The notes below the pieces were generated by a model. It searched no databases. It was not told where the DNA came from and saw only the letters and a list, made by a program, of their open reading frames with translations. Positions 7,064 through 14,920 of a stretch of DNA of 21,015 nucleotides are shown here, in pieces. Both the position numbers and the translations under genes were made by a program. Position 1 is the first letter of the stretch. Each line of letters starts with the position of its first letter. This DNA is from CAZLPZ01 sp964561535 (lineage in GTDB: Bacteria > Pseudomonadota > Alphaproteobacteria > Micavibrionales > Micavibrionaceae): NCBI GenBank assembly GCA_964561535.1, contig CAZLPZ010000031.1, positions 1-21,015 on the forward strand, in the 5' to 3' direction.

Positions 7064-8752
7064 ATGACCCAACCTCCTTTTCGCTCTGACCGTGATGTAA
7101 TGACGTATGATGTTGTGATCGTTGGTGCGGGTCCGGCGGGATTGTCGTGTGCGATTCGCTTAAAGCAAATGAAATCGGACCTGTCTGTTTGTGTCCTGGA
7201 AAAGGGAGCGGCGGTCGGGGCGCATTTATTGTCGGGAGCAGTTTTAGAGCCTCGCGCTTTGGACGAATTGTTCCCGGATTGGCGCGAACGTGGTGCGCCG
7301 GTGACCCGGACGGTCACGTCGGATGCGTTTTATTATATGACGAAATCGAGGGCCATGCGGTTGCCTAATCCTCCAACCATGAACAATCATGGGAATTATA
7401 TTATATCGCTCGGCGCTTTGGGTGTTTGGCTGGCCGGGCAGGCTGAGGTGTTGGGGGTCGAAATTTATGCTGGGTTTGCGGCCGCCGAAATTTTACGTGA
7501 TTCCAGTGGGATTGTGGTCGGTATTGCGACGGGAGATATGGGAATCTCTAAAACGGGGGAACGGACGGCAGCGTTTACACCAGGAGTTGAAATCCATGCG
7601 CGCCAAACGATTTTGGCGGAAGGGTGTCACGGTAGTTTAACAAAGCAAATCATTAACTTATTTAATCTTCGTCAGAATTCAGATGAACAAACATATGGCC
7701 TGGGGATCAAAGAAGTTTGGCAGATCGATCCAGCAAAACATAGACCGGGGCATGTGATGCATACGATTGGGTGGCCAATGGATCATGCGACATATGGGGG
7801 GTCGTTTTGTTACCATATGGATGATCATCTTGTTTCTTTGGGATTTGTCGTCGGGTTGGATTATCAAAATCCATTTCTGTCACCCTTTAATGAGATGCAG
7901 CGATTGAAAACGCATCCGATGTTTTCTGAATTATTGCGGGGTGGAAAACGGATCAGCTATGGTGCCCGTGCGTTGGTCGAGGGTGGGTTTCAATCTTTGC
8001 CTAAATTGACATTTCCCGGTGGATTAATGATTGGCGACGCGGGTGGTTTTTTGAATGTCCCCAAAATTAAAGGTAATCATATGGCCATGAAATCGGGGAT
8101 GGTCGCGGCGGAGAGCGTTTATGAATATATGTGTCGCCCCGGCGCAGGCCGAAGCCCAGAGAGGGTGGCATCTCACGAGGCCCCGGCCTGCGCCGGGGCG
8201 ACAATTTCTAGCTATCTCCCCAACCTTCAAAAATCATGGCTTTGGTCCGAGCTGTATCGCGTCCGGAATATTCGGCCGGGGTTTCGGTGGGGATTAATCC
8301 CGGGTCTTTTACATGCGGCCTTCCAAATTTGGGGAGGATGGCGTTTTTCATATACTTTAAAAAATCATGCGGATCACACATCCTTGAAACTTGCCGCACA
8401 ATGTGTGACGATTGATTATCCCAAACCTGACGGGGTTTTGACATTTGATCGATTGTCGTCCGTTTATTTGTCCAATACCAACCATGATGAAGATCAACCT
8501 GTCCATTTGGTCCTTAAGGACGGCGACCCGTCCGTACGTCAAAACTTGGAACTTTACGATGAACCGGCCCAGCGTTATTGCCCAGCAGGGGTGTATGAAA
8601 TGGTCGCGGATCATGGGGGAAGTGGAAAAAAATTGCAGATCAATGCTCAAAATTGTGTACACTGCAAAACGTGTGATATTAAAGATCCGGCGCAAAATAT
8701 TAACTGGACTGTCCCTCAAGGGGGGGGCGGTCCCAACTATACGAGTATGTAA
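7064..8752 (+). CDS. Electron transfer flavoprotein-ubiquinone oxidoreductase (562 aa)
   Basis: ETF-QO takes electrons from reduced electron transfer flavoprotein (fed by acyl-CoA and other dehydrogenases) and passes them to ubiquinone at the inner membrane. The N-terminal FAD site is DVVIVGAGPAGLSCAIRLK (GAGPAG 21-26), GDAGGFLNVPKIKGNHMAMKSG forms the second FAD/quinone region, and the C-terminal ferredoxin-like domain has Cys506, 531, 534 and 537 (NCVHCKTCDIKDP) for one [4Fe-4S] cluster, ending NYTSM as usual. Codons 357-380 are a 72-bp palindromic element inserted in frame; on both sides the family sequence resumes normally. It begins a tight operon. An alternative start is Met13. Confidence 0.96.
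   Translation: MTQPPFRSDRDVMTYDVVIVGAGPAGLSCAIRLKQMKSDLSVCVLEKGAAVGAHLLSGAVLEPRALDELFPDWRERGAPVTRTVTSDAFYYMTKSRAMRLPNPPTMNNHGNYIISLGALGVWLAGQAEVLGVEIYAGFAAAEILRDSSGIVVGIATGDMGISKTGERTAAFTPGVEIHARQTILAEGCHGSLTKQIINLFNLRQNSDEQTYGLGIKEVWQIDPAKHRPGHVMHTIGWPMDHATYGGSFCYHMDDHLVSLGFVVGLDYQNPFLSPFNEMQRLKTHPMFSELLRGGKRISYGARALVEGGFQSLPKLTFPGGLMIGDAGGFLNVPKIKGNHMAMKSGMVAAESVYEYMCRPGAGRSPERVASHEAPACAGATISSYLPNLQKSWLWSELYRVRNIRPGFRWGLIPGLLHAAFQIWGGWRFSYTLKNHADHTSLKLAAQCVTIDYPKPDGVLTFDRLSSVYLSNTNHDEDQPVHLVLKDGDPSVRQNLELYDEPAQRYCPAGVYEMVADHGGSGKKLQINAQNCVHCKTCDIKDPAQNINWTVPQGGGGPNYTSM
8132..8203. repeat. 72-bp palindromic element inserted in frame in the ETF-QO gene
   Basis: The arms at 8132-8151 and 8184-8203 are perfect 20-bp inverted repeats (beginning TGTCGCCCCGGCGCAGG), separated by 32 bases. 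The element is exactly 24 codons long and starts on a codon boundary. It encodes CRPGAGRSPERVASHE followed by APACAGAT, with no stop codon. The arm core matches the other GC palindromes in the window. Its protein segment has no counterpart that I know of in ETF-QO enzymes. Confidence 0.85.
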
Positions 8753-8755
8753 TTT

Positions 8756-10525
8756 ATGGCAATATCTGGTCGCGGTTGTTTTTTGTTGGCGTTATTTTGT
8801 TCTGCTCTGTTTCTCAGTGCATGCGATGATGCGGATTCTGTCGCAACTGATCCGGTGGTCGAAAACACGGACATGTCGTTTTATGGGATTGGTGGGGTGG
8901 ATGATTATTCGGTCGCGGGATCTTATTTATCGTCACGTGTCGCACAAAGCCGGTTTGATTGGTTGCAGGCCGAGCGATTCTTATCACGAACGGTCGCCCA
9001 AAAAGCGGGCCAGGATGTATTGGGCCGACGCTTAATGTTGTTGGCTTTAGGTGCGGGAGATATTGATACGGCTGAAATGTGGGCTAAAAAACTGGACACA
9101 ACGTCGGATACAACGGGGTTATCTCATTTTATTCGCTTGATGGAGCGCGTGCGGGCCGGGGATTTAGTTTCGGCGCGGAAAATATTGGGGACAATGCCAT
9201 CCAATGCGTTATCAAAATTTGCGACGCCATTACTGTTGGCGTGGGTGAATGCGGGGGATCAAAAATCGGTCGGAACCTCATTATTGATTAAAGGGTCCGG
9301 CAAGCCGGATGAAAAATTATCTGCCGGGCTGTCGGGAAATGGCATTTATGCATATCATCGGATTTTAATTGCCGATTATCAGGATAAAATGGATGAGATA
9401 TCGGGAGATGCGGCTTTTGCGTCTGTGCGGGAGACAATCACACCTTTATCTGCGGAACAATTAGGGGATTTATTTTTACGGCATAAACGGTTTGATGTTG
9501 CCGCACAATTTTATAAATTGGCCCGAACCCTGAACCCTCATTTGGTGGGGATTGCAGTGCGCGTGAAAGCCGCAGAAGATAAAAAACAAACATTGGATCC
9601 TCCGTTGGTGATATACCCCAAAATTAGTTCCGTGGCACAGGGGGTGTCGGTTGCTTTGTTTGATATGGCGAGCACCTTTTATAATGATCAAAGTTATGAA
9701 AGTGCGCTTGTGTTTACACGGATGAGTTTAGGGTTATCTCCTGATTTAGAAGAGGGGAAATTATTGATTGCGAATATTCTGGCCAATCAAAATCGGATTG
9801 CGGATTCAGTCGCAATGTACGAAAAAATTCCGGATGCGGACCAACGTTATTTTGCCGTTCAACAAAAAATAGCTTCATTAAAAGTCGAACAAGGGGATGA
9901 TGCGGCTGCGATTAAAACGTTAAACGCGTTGATATTAAATGGTTCAGATCCAGAGCAGAAAATTGATTATTTAATGCAGATTGGTGATATTTATCGGGAA
10001 AATGAAGATTTTAATCGTGCCCTTAAGGCTTATGATACGGCGGCGGATCTGGCAGGTGCGCCGGCAAAGCCGGCGCATTGGGATTTATACTATGCCCGTG
10101 GGATGACATTGGAGCGGTTGAAAAAATGGGATCGCGCCGAGGCCGATTTAAAAGCCGCGTTGGCGTTCCAACCTGATCATCCGTATATCATGAATTACCT
10201 TGGATATTCTTGGGCAGATCAGGGATTGCATTTGGAGGATGCGATGAAATTATTACTCCGCGCGGTGTCCATTGTGCCGGATGATGGATATGTGACTGAC
10301 TCGGTTGGCTGGGCCTATTATAAGATGGGGAAATATCAGGAAGCGGTCGAATATTTGGAACGTGCGGTCGAACTTTTGCCCTATGACGGCACGGTGAATG
10401 ATCATTTGGGGGATGCATACGCCAAGGTAGGGCGCAAGCGTGAGGCGCAATTCCAATGGCAACGCGCGATTAATTACGGTGAAGATGAAGCAGTGAAGGG
10501 TGAGATTCAGAAAAAGCTGGAGTAA
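8756..10525 (+). CDS. TPR-repeat lipoprotein (589 aa)
   Basis: The N-terminus is a lipoprotein signal peptide, a hydrophobic stretch ending in LSAC with Cys23 as the lipidation site, so the mature protein is probably anchored in an envelope membrane facing the periplasm. The rest is helical repeats; clear TPRs lie from about residue 300 to the end, including LNYLGYSWADQG-like (MNYLGYSWADQG), TDSVGWAYYKMGKYQEAVEYLERAVELLP and NDHLGDAYAKVGRKREAQFQW. This C-terminal block is typical of the TPR protein that commonly follows ETF-QO in alphaproteobacteria. The ATG is 3 bases after the ETF-QO stop. TPR arrays scaffold protein partners; the partner is unknown. Confidence 0.9.
   Translation: MAISGRGCFLLALFCSALFLSACDDADSVATDPVVENTDMSFYGIGGVDDYSVAGSYLSSRVAQSRFDWLQAERFLSRTVAQKAGQDVLGRRLMLLALGAGDIDTAEMWAKKLDTTSDTTGLSHFIRLMERVRAGDLVSARKILGTMPSNALSKFATPLLLAWVNAGDQKSVGTSLLIKGSGKPDEKLSAGLSGNGIYAYHRILIADYQDKMDEISGDAAFASVRETITPLSAEQLGDLFLRHKRFDVAAQFYKLARTLNPHLVGIAVRVKAAEDKKQTLDPPLVIYPKISSVAQGVSVALFDMASTFYNDQSYESALVFTRMSLGLSPDLEEGKLLIANILANQNRIADSVAMYEKIPDADQRYFAVQQKIASLKVEQGDDAAAIKTLNALILNGSDPEQKIDYLMQIGDIYRENEDFNRALKAYDTAADLAGAPAKPAHWDLYYARGMTLERLKKWDRAEADLKAALAFQPDHPYIMNYLGYSWADQGLHLEDAMKLLLRAVSIVPDDGYVTDSVGWAYYKMGKYQEAVEYLERAVELLPYDGTVNDHLGDAYAKVGRKREAQFQWQRAINYGEDEAVKGEIQKKLE
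10057..10077. repeat. Perfect 9-bp hairpin inside the TPR gene
   Basis: TGCGCCGGC and GCCGGCGCA flank an AAA loop, encoding the short AGAPAKPAHW stretch at a turn between two TPR helices. The stem shares GCGCCGGC-like sequence with the window's GC palindromes. It may be a minimal relic of one, or just chance in an Ala/Pro turn. Confidence 0.4.
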
Positions 10526-10528
10526 TTT

Positions 10529-10975
10529 TTGAACATTACTATCGAAAAATTCAACTATCCCCATTCGGAGATCAAGGAATATGATCATTGGGTCGTGATG
10601 CTGCGACCAAAACAAGTCACAATCGGGTCGTGTGTGATTGCCGCAAAATGCCCCGATGATGTCATCAGTTTTGGGGATTTAGCACCGGCGGCAGGAGCGG
10701 AACTCATGGCGGTTATACATGATTTTGAATCCGCGATGAAACGAGTATTTGCCCCCGTTATTCCCCTTAAATTCAATTATATCGCCCTGATGCTTGTGGA
10801 TCCCAACCCGCATTTTCATGCGTTTCCCCGGTTCGACCAGTCTGTTGTGCATGAAAACACGACCTATCTTGACGATGCGTTTCCAAAAATGTTGAATCTA
10901 TGCAGTACGTTTGACTTGGGTCTTGAGTCGTACGCGGCGTTACGTGACCGGATCCGATATTTATGGGAGGGATAA
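10529..10975 (+). CDS. HIT-like family protein (148 aa)
   Basis: Residues 20-101 read as a histidine-triad-like fold: WVVMLRPKQVTIGSCVIAAK strands, a helix (AELMAVIHDFESAMKRVF), strand FNYIALMLVD and the signature N93-P-H95-F-H97-A-F-P-R. HIT proteins are nucleotide hydrolases or transferases acting on AMP-linked substrates; the central histidine (H95) is the nucleophile. The first histidine of the HxHxH triad is Asn here. Start is TTG at 10529, three bases after the TPR stop, with no strong Shine-Dalgarno; this suggests translational coupling. It is 4 bases ahead of glyA, whose ribosome site GGGAGG overlaps this gene's last codons. Substrate unknown. Confidence 0.75.
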   Translation: MNITIEKFNYPHSEIKEYDHWVVMLRPKQVTIGSCVIAAKCPDDVISFGDLAPAAGAELMAVIHDFESAMKRVFAPVIPLKFNYIALMLVDPNPHFHAFPRFDQSVVHENTTYLDDAFPKMLNLCSTFDLGLESYAALRDRIRYLWEG

Positions 10976-10979
10976 CACC

Positions 10980-12299
10980 ATGAGCTTTACCGTTGCTAAA
11001 AACTTTGCAAACGAAGATCAAAGCCGCAAGGCAAACCCTTTTTTTGATCAAAGCCTTCAATATGCCGATCCGTCCGTGTACACGGCGATTGCGCATGAAA
11101 CGAAACGCCAGCAAAATCAAGTTGAATTGATTGCATCCGAAAATATTGTGTCCCGCGCGGTGCTCGAGGCCCAAGGTTCGATTTTCACGAATAAATACGC
11201 GGAAGGGTACCCTGGAAAACGGTATTACCAAGGCTGTCAATATATGGATGTGGTCGAGGATCTTGCCCGGGATCGCGCGAAAAAATTATTTGGATGTGCG
11301 TATGCAAACGTCCAACCACATTCGGGGGCAAGCGCCAATCAAGCGGTTTTTATGGCGTTATTGCAACCGGGAGATACGATTCTGGGGATGGATTTGGCGG
11401 CTGGAGGGCATTTAACTCACGGCGCGACCGTAAATCAATCGGGTAAATGGTTTAATGCCGTGGTGTATGGGGTGCGTCGTGATAATGGGTTGATTGATTA
11501 TGATCAAGTTGCGGCCATGGCCCAAGAGCATAAACCAAAATTAATTATTTGTGGGGCATCAGCCTATCCGCGCGTGATTGATTTTCAACGGTTCCGCGCC
11601 ATTGCGGATTCGGTTGGGGCGATGTTAATGGCAGATGTTGCCCATTACGCGGGGTTGATTGTGGGTGGGGTGTATCCATCGCCATTCCCGTTTGCGCATG
11701 TGGTCACGACGACGACCCATAAAACATTGCGAGGACCGCGGGGGGGAATGGTTTTAACGAACGACGAAGATTTGGCCAAGAAAATCAATTCGGCCGTGTT
11801 TCCTGGATTACAAGGCGGGCCGCTGATGCATGTGATTGCGGCAAAGGCTGTATCGTTTGCAGAGGCCGCGCGTCCTGAATTTAAAAAATACGCGAAATCT
11901 GTTTTACAAAATGCTCATGTCTTGGGCGAAACGTTATCGCGCGGGGGGCTCTCTTTGGTCACGGGCGGAACGGATTCGCATATGCTGGTGGTCGATTTGC
12001 GACCCAAAGGATTAACAGGTGTTGTTGTCGATATGGCGTTGGAACGCGCGGGTATGACGTGCAATAAAAATGCGATTCCATTTGATCCTGAAAAACCGAC
12101 GGTTACTTCGGGTATTCGTTTGGGCAGCCCGGCAGGTACGACGCGCGGCTTTGGTGAGGCTGAATTCCGTCAGGTGGGCGAAATGATCTTGGCTGTGATT
12201 GACGGGTTGGTCGAAAATGGCGCTGACGGTAACGGTGAGGTTGAGGAAACGATCAAAGGCCGCGTGGCGGATTTGTGTGCGAAGTTTCCGATTTATTGA
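10980..12299 (+). CDS. glyA: Serine hydroxymethyltransferase (439 aa)
   Basis: GlyA is a PLP enzyme that converts serine and tetrahydrofolate to glycine and 5,10-methylene-THF, the main one-carbon source for purine, thymidylate and methionine synthesis. Typical landmarks are ELIASENIVSRAV (49-61), NKYAEGYPGKRYYQGC (71-86), the PHSGASANQAVF region, DVAHYAGLI (219-227) and the PLP lysine K248 in VVTTTTHKTLRGPRGG. The C-terminal TSGIRLGSPAGTTRGFGEAEF is also standard. The ATG at 10980 has GGGAGG 9 bases upstream; a longer frame from 10911 overlaps the HIT gene and is not needed. In many alphaproteobacteria glyA leads a nrdR-rib-nusB cluster; that cluster is reduced here. Confidence 0.97.
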   Translation: MSFTVAKNFANEDQSRKANPFFDQSLQYADPSVYTAIAHETKRQQNQVELIASENIVSRAVLEAQGSIFTNKYAEGYPGKRYYQGCQYMDVVEDLARDRAKKLFGCAYANVQPHSGASANQAVFMALLQPGDTILGMDLAAGGHLTHGATVNQSGKWFNAVVYGVRRDNGLIDYDQVAAMAQEHKPKLIICGASAYPRVIDFQRFRAIADSVGAMLMADVAHYAGLIVGGVYPSPFPFAHVVTTTTHKTLRGPRGGMVLTNDEDLAKKINSAVFPGLQGGPLMHVIAAKAVSFAEAARPEFKKYAKSVLQNAHVLGETLSRGGLSLVTGGTDSHMLVVDLRPKGLTGVVVDMALERAGMTCNKNAIPFDPEKPTVTSGIRLGSPAGTTRGFGEAEFRQVGEMILAVIDGLVENGADGNGEVEETIKGRVADLCAKFPIY

Positions 12300-12313
12300 G
12301 AGAGAAAAAATGA

Positions 12314-12847
12314 ATGGAGTGGACGCCTTTTGAATTGCAGAGAAGTTTTCGCGGGGCTGTAGATGATCAAGGGAATCCAAGCTATCGATATATTCCAGAA
12401 ATTATGATCGAGCGTGTTTGGGATTTACCCGAGATGTTTCAAGCGGAGTTCTCAAATCAGAATTATGTATCTGGAATATCGATTGATCTACGAAAATTTG
12501 GAGATGTGGATGCGGTCTTTGAGGCTATTGTGATAGGGATTCAAGGCGATTTGAGGGATATGTTACGTGATTTTGAAGATGTGGATTGCCCATTTATTCC
12601 TCCTTTTCAAGTTGCTAGCGCTTTGAATTACAAAATTTGGATTTCGAATGATAATATGGACCCACAAGAACAACCCCGTATTCATGCGACTGAAATAGAG
12701 GATCTTCAGCTTTGTATGATTAATGGCGTTGAGGGATCGTTTCAAATAACCGATGGCGACAAGGTCCAAATGATGAAGCTAATTGGTATGTGCGCGCCGT
12801 GGTTTGATAAATCAAAATCCCCCCAGCAAGAACTGTTTTTGGCTTAA
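12314..12847 (+). CDS. Hypothetical protein (177 aa)
   Basis: Unrecognised acidic protein, probably co-transcribed with glyA (14 bases after its stop, with AGAGAAA just upstream of the ATG). It begins MEWTPFELQRSFRG and contains segments such as SGISIDLRKFGDVDAVFEAIVIGIQGDLRDMLRDFEDVD and IEDLQLCMINGVEGSFQITDGD, suggesting a small mixed alpha/beta globular protein. There is no signal peptide or membrane span. It is more AT-rich than glyA and nusB and occupies the place where nrdR and riboflavin genes often stand in alphaproteobacteria. Probably a lineage-specific insertion; function unknown. Confidence 0.65.
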   Translation: MEWTPFELQRSFRGAVDDQGNPSYRYIPEIMIERVWDLPEMFQAEFSNQNYVSGISIDLRKFGDVDAVFEAIVIGIQGDLRDMLRDFEDVDCPFIPPFQVASALNYKIWISNDNMDPQEQPRIHATEIEDLQLCMINGVEGSFQITDGDKVQMMKLIGMCAPWFDKSKSPQQELFLA

Positions 12848-12935
12848 TTATCCATCATGGGAGTACGTATTGTTTGACAATTGCCGTAAAAACGAATAAA
12901 AGAGAGCCATATTTCGTTCTTGCAAGATTGTAAAC

Positions 12936-13412
12936 ATGACCCAAACCGCTCCGACGTCCCGCCAGAAATCATCGGCCCGCTTGCACGCGGTTCAGGCGGT
13001 GTATCAAATGTTGTTGACCGGCCAGGGTGCGGGCGAGGCGATGGACGGTCATGCGGAAACCATCCGCACGGCGGGCGACCCCGACATGGCGGCGGTTGAA
13101 ATCCCATCCGATGATTTATATCGCAAGATTGTGTCGGGGGTCGAACGAATGCGCGGTGAACTGTCGCCTGTTATTCAAAATCATCTGAAAAATGGCGCAA
13201 CGTTTGATGGCATGGTTGAAAACGAGCCCTTATTGATTGCGGTTTTACTGTCGGGGGGGGTTGAACTCATGAACCATTTGGACATTGATGCCCCGGTGAT
13301 TATTAGTGATTATGTCCAAGTTACAAAATCATATTACGACGGAAAAGAATCTAGTCTAATCAATGCAATACTTGATCAACTTAAGGTTTTATATCGGCCG
13401 GTGAGCGTTTAA
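12936..13412 (+). CDS. nusB: Transcription antitermination factor NusB (158 aa)
   Basis: NusB binds boxA RNA together with ribosomal protein S10 in the rRNA antitermination complex. The N-terminal SSARLHAVQAVYQMLLTGQG and the C-terminal DAPVIISDYVQVTKSYYDGKESSLINAILDQL are the family signatures, with an all-helical pattern between. Length fits. The ATG at 12936 has only a weak ribosome site. The 88-base gap after the preceding orphan gene makes separate transcription possible. In related bacteria nusB follows ribH; ribH is not here. Confidence 0.92.
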   Translation: MTQTAPTSRQKSSARLHAVQAVYQMLLTGQGAGEAMDGHAETIRTAGDPDMAAVEIPSDDLYRKIVSGVERMRGELSPVIQNHLKNGATFDGMVENEPLLIAVLLSGGVELMNHLDIDAPVIISDYVQVTKSYYDGKESSLINAILDQLKVLYRPVSV

Positions 13413-13542
13413 GTTCCGGATATCGCTTCTGTGAAGGTGGGGATCTAAATTATTTTATCGTGAGGGGTTTTTTATTTGGGATATGGGGCCTATATATTAA
13501 CCGCGGCAACATCGCCGTCATTATTTTATAAAGGATCTGATC

Positions 13543-14187
13543 ATGTATAATTTTTATACCGCTCCTGGCACTTGTGCGAAATCATTTCAAGTTTATCTGG
13601 AAGATATGGGTGTTCCGTATCAAGCCAAGTATTTATCCTTTCAAAAAGGGGATCAAAACGCTCCTGAATTCTTGAAAATTAACCCCAAGGCCCAAGTTCC
13701 GGCGTTACAAGATGGAGATTTGTTTATGGCCGAAGGGATGGCGATTGCGATGTATCTGGCGGAACAAAATCCGGGTAAATCGACCTTGATTCCAGCAACT
13801 CAACCTGCTCGGGCCAAAACATTTCAAGGTATGGCGTATATGAATACGTTTGTTCATGGGATGTACAGCACGATTTTTGGCGCGAAAAAATCTTATAAAG
13901 ATGCCGCGATTCAGTCGGTGGTTGAGACCACGGCGCGTGAACGGATTACGCAATATTATAATGAGATGGAACAATATTATACTCAAAATAAATTCTATGT
14001 AGGTGATGCGCCCACTTTGGCCGATGTGATGTTTACGGTCATGGCGGGTTGGAATGCTTATGCGGGTCTTCAATCTTTTCAATTTGGCCCTCAATGCCAA
14101 CGTGTGTTGAATGCCGTTCAGGCGTTACCGGCGTTTAAATCGGTGACGGCAAAAGAAGAGCAGTCGCAAAACACTCAAGCGGCTTGA
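13543..14187 (+). CDS. Glutathione S-transferase family protein (214 aa)
   Basis: A cytosolic GST with an N-terminal thioredoxin-like domain (residues 1-77: MYNFYTAPGTCAKSFQVYLE, the cis-Pro region NPKAQVPALQDGD and the glutathione-binding EGMAIAMYLAEQNP) and a C-terminal helical domain (about 85-205), including FYVGDAPTLADVMFTVMAGW. GSTs conjugate glutathione to electrophiles or reduce peroxides; the Cys at residue 11 in the usual Ser/Cys position suggests a beta-type bacterial enzyme. AAAGGAT lies 7-13 bases before the ATG. Alone in its transcription unit, with 130 bases of spacer before it. Confidence 0.93.
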   Translation: MYNFYTAPGTCAKSFQVYLEDMGVPYQAKYLSFQKGDQNAPEFLKINPKAQVPALQDGDLFMAEGMAIAMYLAEQNPGKSTLIPATQPARAKTFQGMAYMNTFVHGMYSTIFGAKKSYKDAAIQSVVETTARERITQYYNEMEQYYTQNKFYVGDAPTLADVMFTVMAGWNAYAGLQSFQFGPQCQRVLNAVQALPAFKSVTAKEEQSQNTQAA

Positions 14188-14225
14188 TTCTAAAGTTAAT
14201 CATTAAGCATAAAAATAAGATTATC

Positions 14226-14245
14226 GCCCCGGCCTATGCCGGGGC
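14226..14245. repeat. GC palindrome between the GST and FliL-like genes
   Basis: GCCCCGGC (14226-14233) and GCCGGGGC (14238-14245) form a perfect 8-bp stem with a CTAT loop. No U-run follows, so it is better read as a member of the window's GC palindromes than as a terminator. It lies in the 219-base spacer between the two genes, where I see nothing else that I can support. Confidence 0.5.
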
Positions 14246-14406
14246 TTTGATATTTCTGGAGTACCACTTGTGGGGGGATGACGCTGCCTTAAAAAGAAAT
14301 AACTCTTTTAAAATCCAACATATTCCTAACGCGCTGTTAATCGCCGTTCCTTTAGACTTGGGGTTGTACCTTTGGCGCGCCGTTCTTATCAAACAAGGTG
14401 ATTTTG

Positions 14407-14871
14407 GTGTATAAGATTTTATTCATTTTTATGATATTTGGTGCCGGGATCAGCATCGGATCAGGGCCGGGCCTGTTTTCGGTTATTCAGCCGGCCTTTG
14501 CGTCTGCCGAACCCACGCCAGAAGGCGAAGGGGATAAAAAGGCCACTGAAGGGCCATCTTTTGTTAAAATGGACCCGCTGGTGGTTCCGGTTGTGGATAC
14601 GGAAGGGGTTAGTCAGGTTGTAAGTTTGGCCATAACCCTCGAGGTGATGACGCCCGCCGATATTGCCAAGATTGAAATGTTAAAGCCACGGGTGAAAGAC
14701 GCGATGATTCAGAATATGTATGGGTTAATGAGCCATCGCGCGGCGTTGGATCATGGGGTGCTTCAGGTTGGATATGTTAAAAAACGTCTTATGATTGCAA
14801 TTGAAAAGGTCGTTGGGGCGGGGGTTTTAAAAGATGTTCTGTTACAAATGGTTCAGCAAAATCCCGTTTGA
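14407..14871 (+). CDS. FliL-like flagellar basal-body-associated protein (154 aa)
   Basis: The N-terminus is hydrophobic and ends in a probable cleavage region (QPAFASAEPT), so the protein is exported or anchored. The remaining part, from about residue 55, reads like the FliL periplasmic domain: VKMDPLVVPVVDTEG, a VVSLAITLEV strand, LKPRVKDAMIQNMYGLMS and a final strand ending LLQMVQQNPV. FliL supports stator function in the flagellar motor. It stands alone here, not in a flagellar operon, so assignment is by family resemblance only. GTG at 14407 follows AAGGTGA with good spacing; an in-frame GTG at 14398 is the alternative. Confidence 0.6.
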   Translation: MYKILFIFMIFGAGISIGSGPGLFSVIQPAFASAEPTPEGEGDKKATEGPSFVKMDPLVVPVVDTEGVSQVVSLAITLEVMTPADIAKIEMLKPRVKDAMIQNMYGLMSHRAALDHGVLQVGYVKKRLMIAIEKVVGAGVLKDVLLQMVQQNPV

Positions 14872-14920
14872 TTTCAATTTAGGTTGACCCGTCTTTGTAT
14901 TTCTGGTTCAACTGCTCTCC

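Noticed and set aside
14366..14390. Second sigma-54-like site before the FliL-like gene
   Set aside because: TGGCGC is present near 14371 but the -12 GC is missing at the required spacing.
14184..14414. Plus-strand ORF of 76 residues between the GST and FliL-like genes
   Set aside because: It reads through the GC palindrome (PAYAGA) and overlaps the GST stop; composition is not protein-like and no start site supports it.
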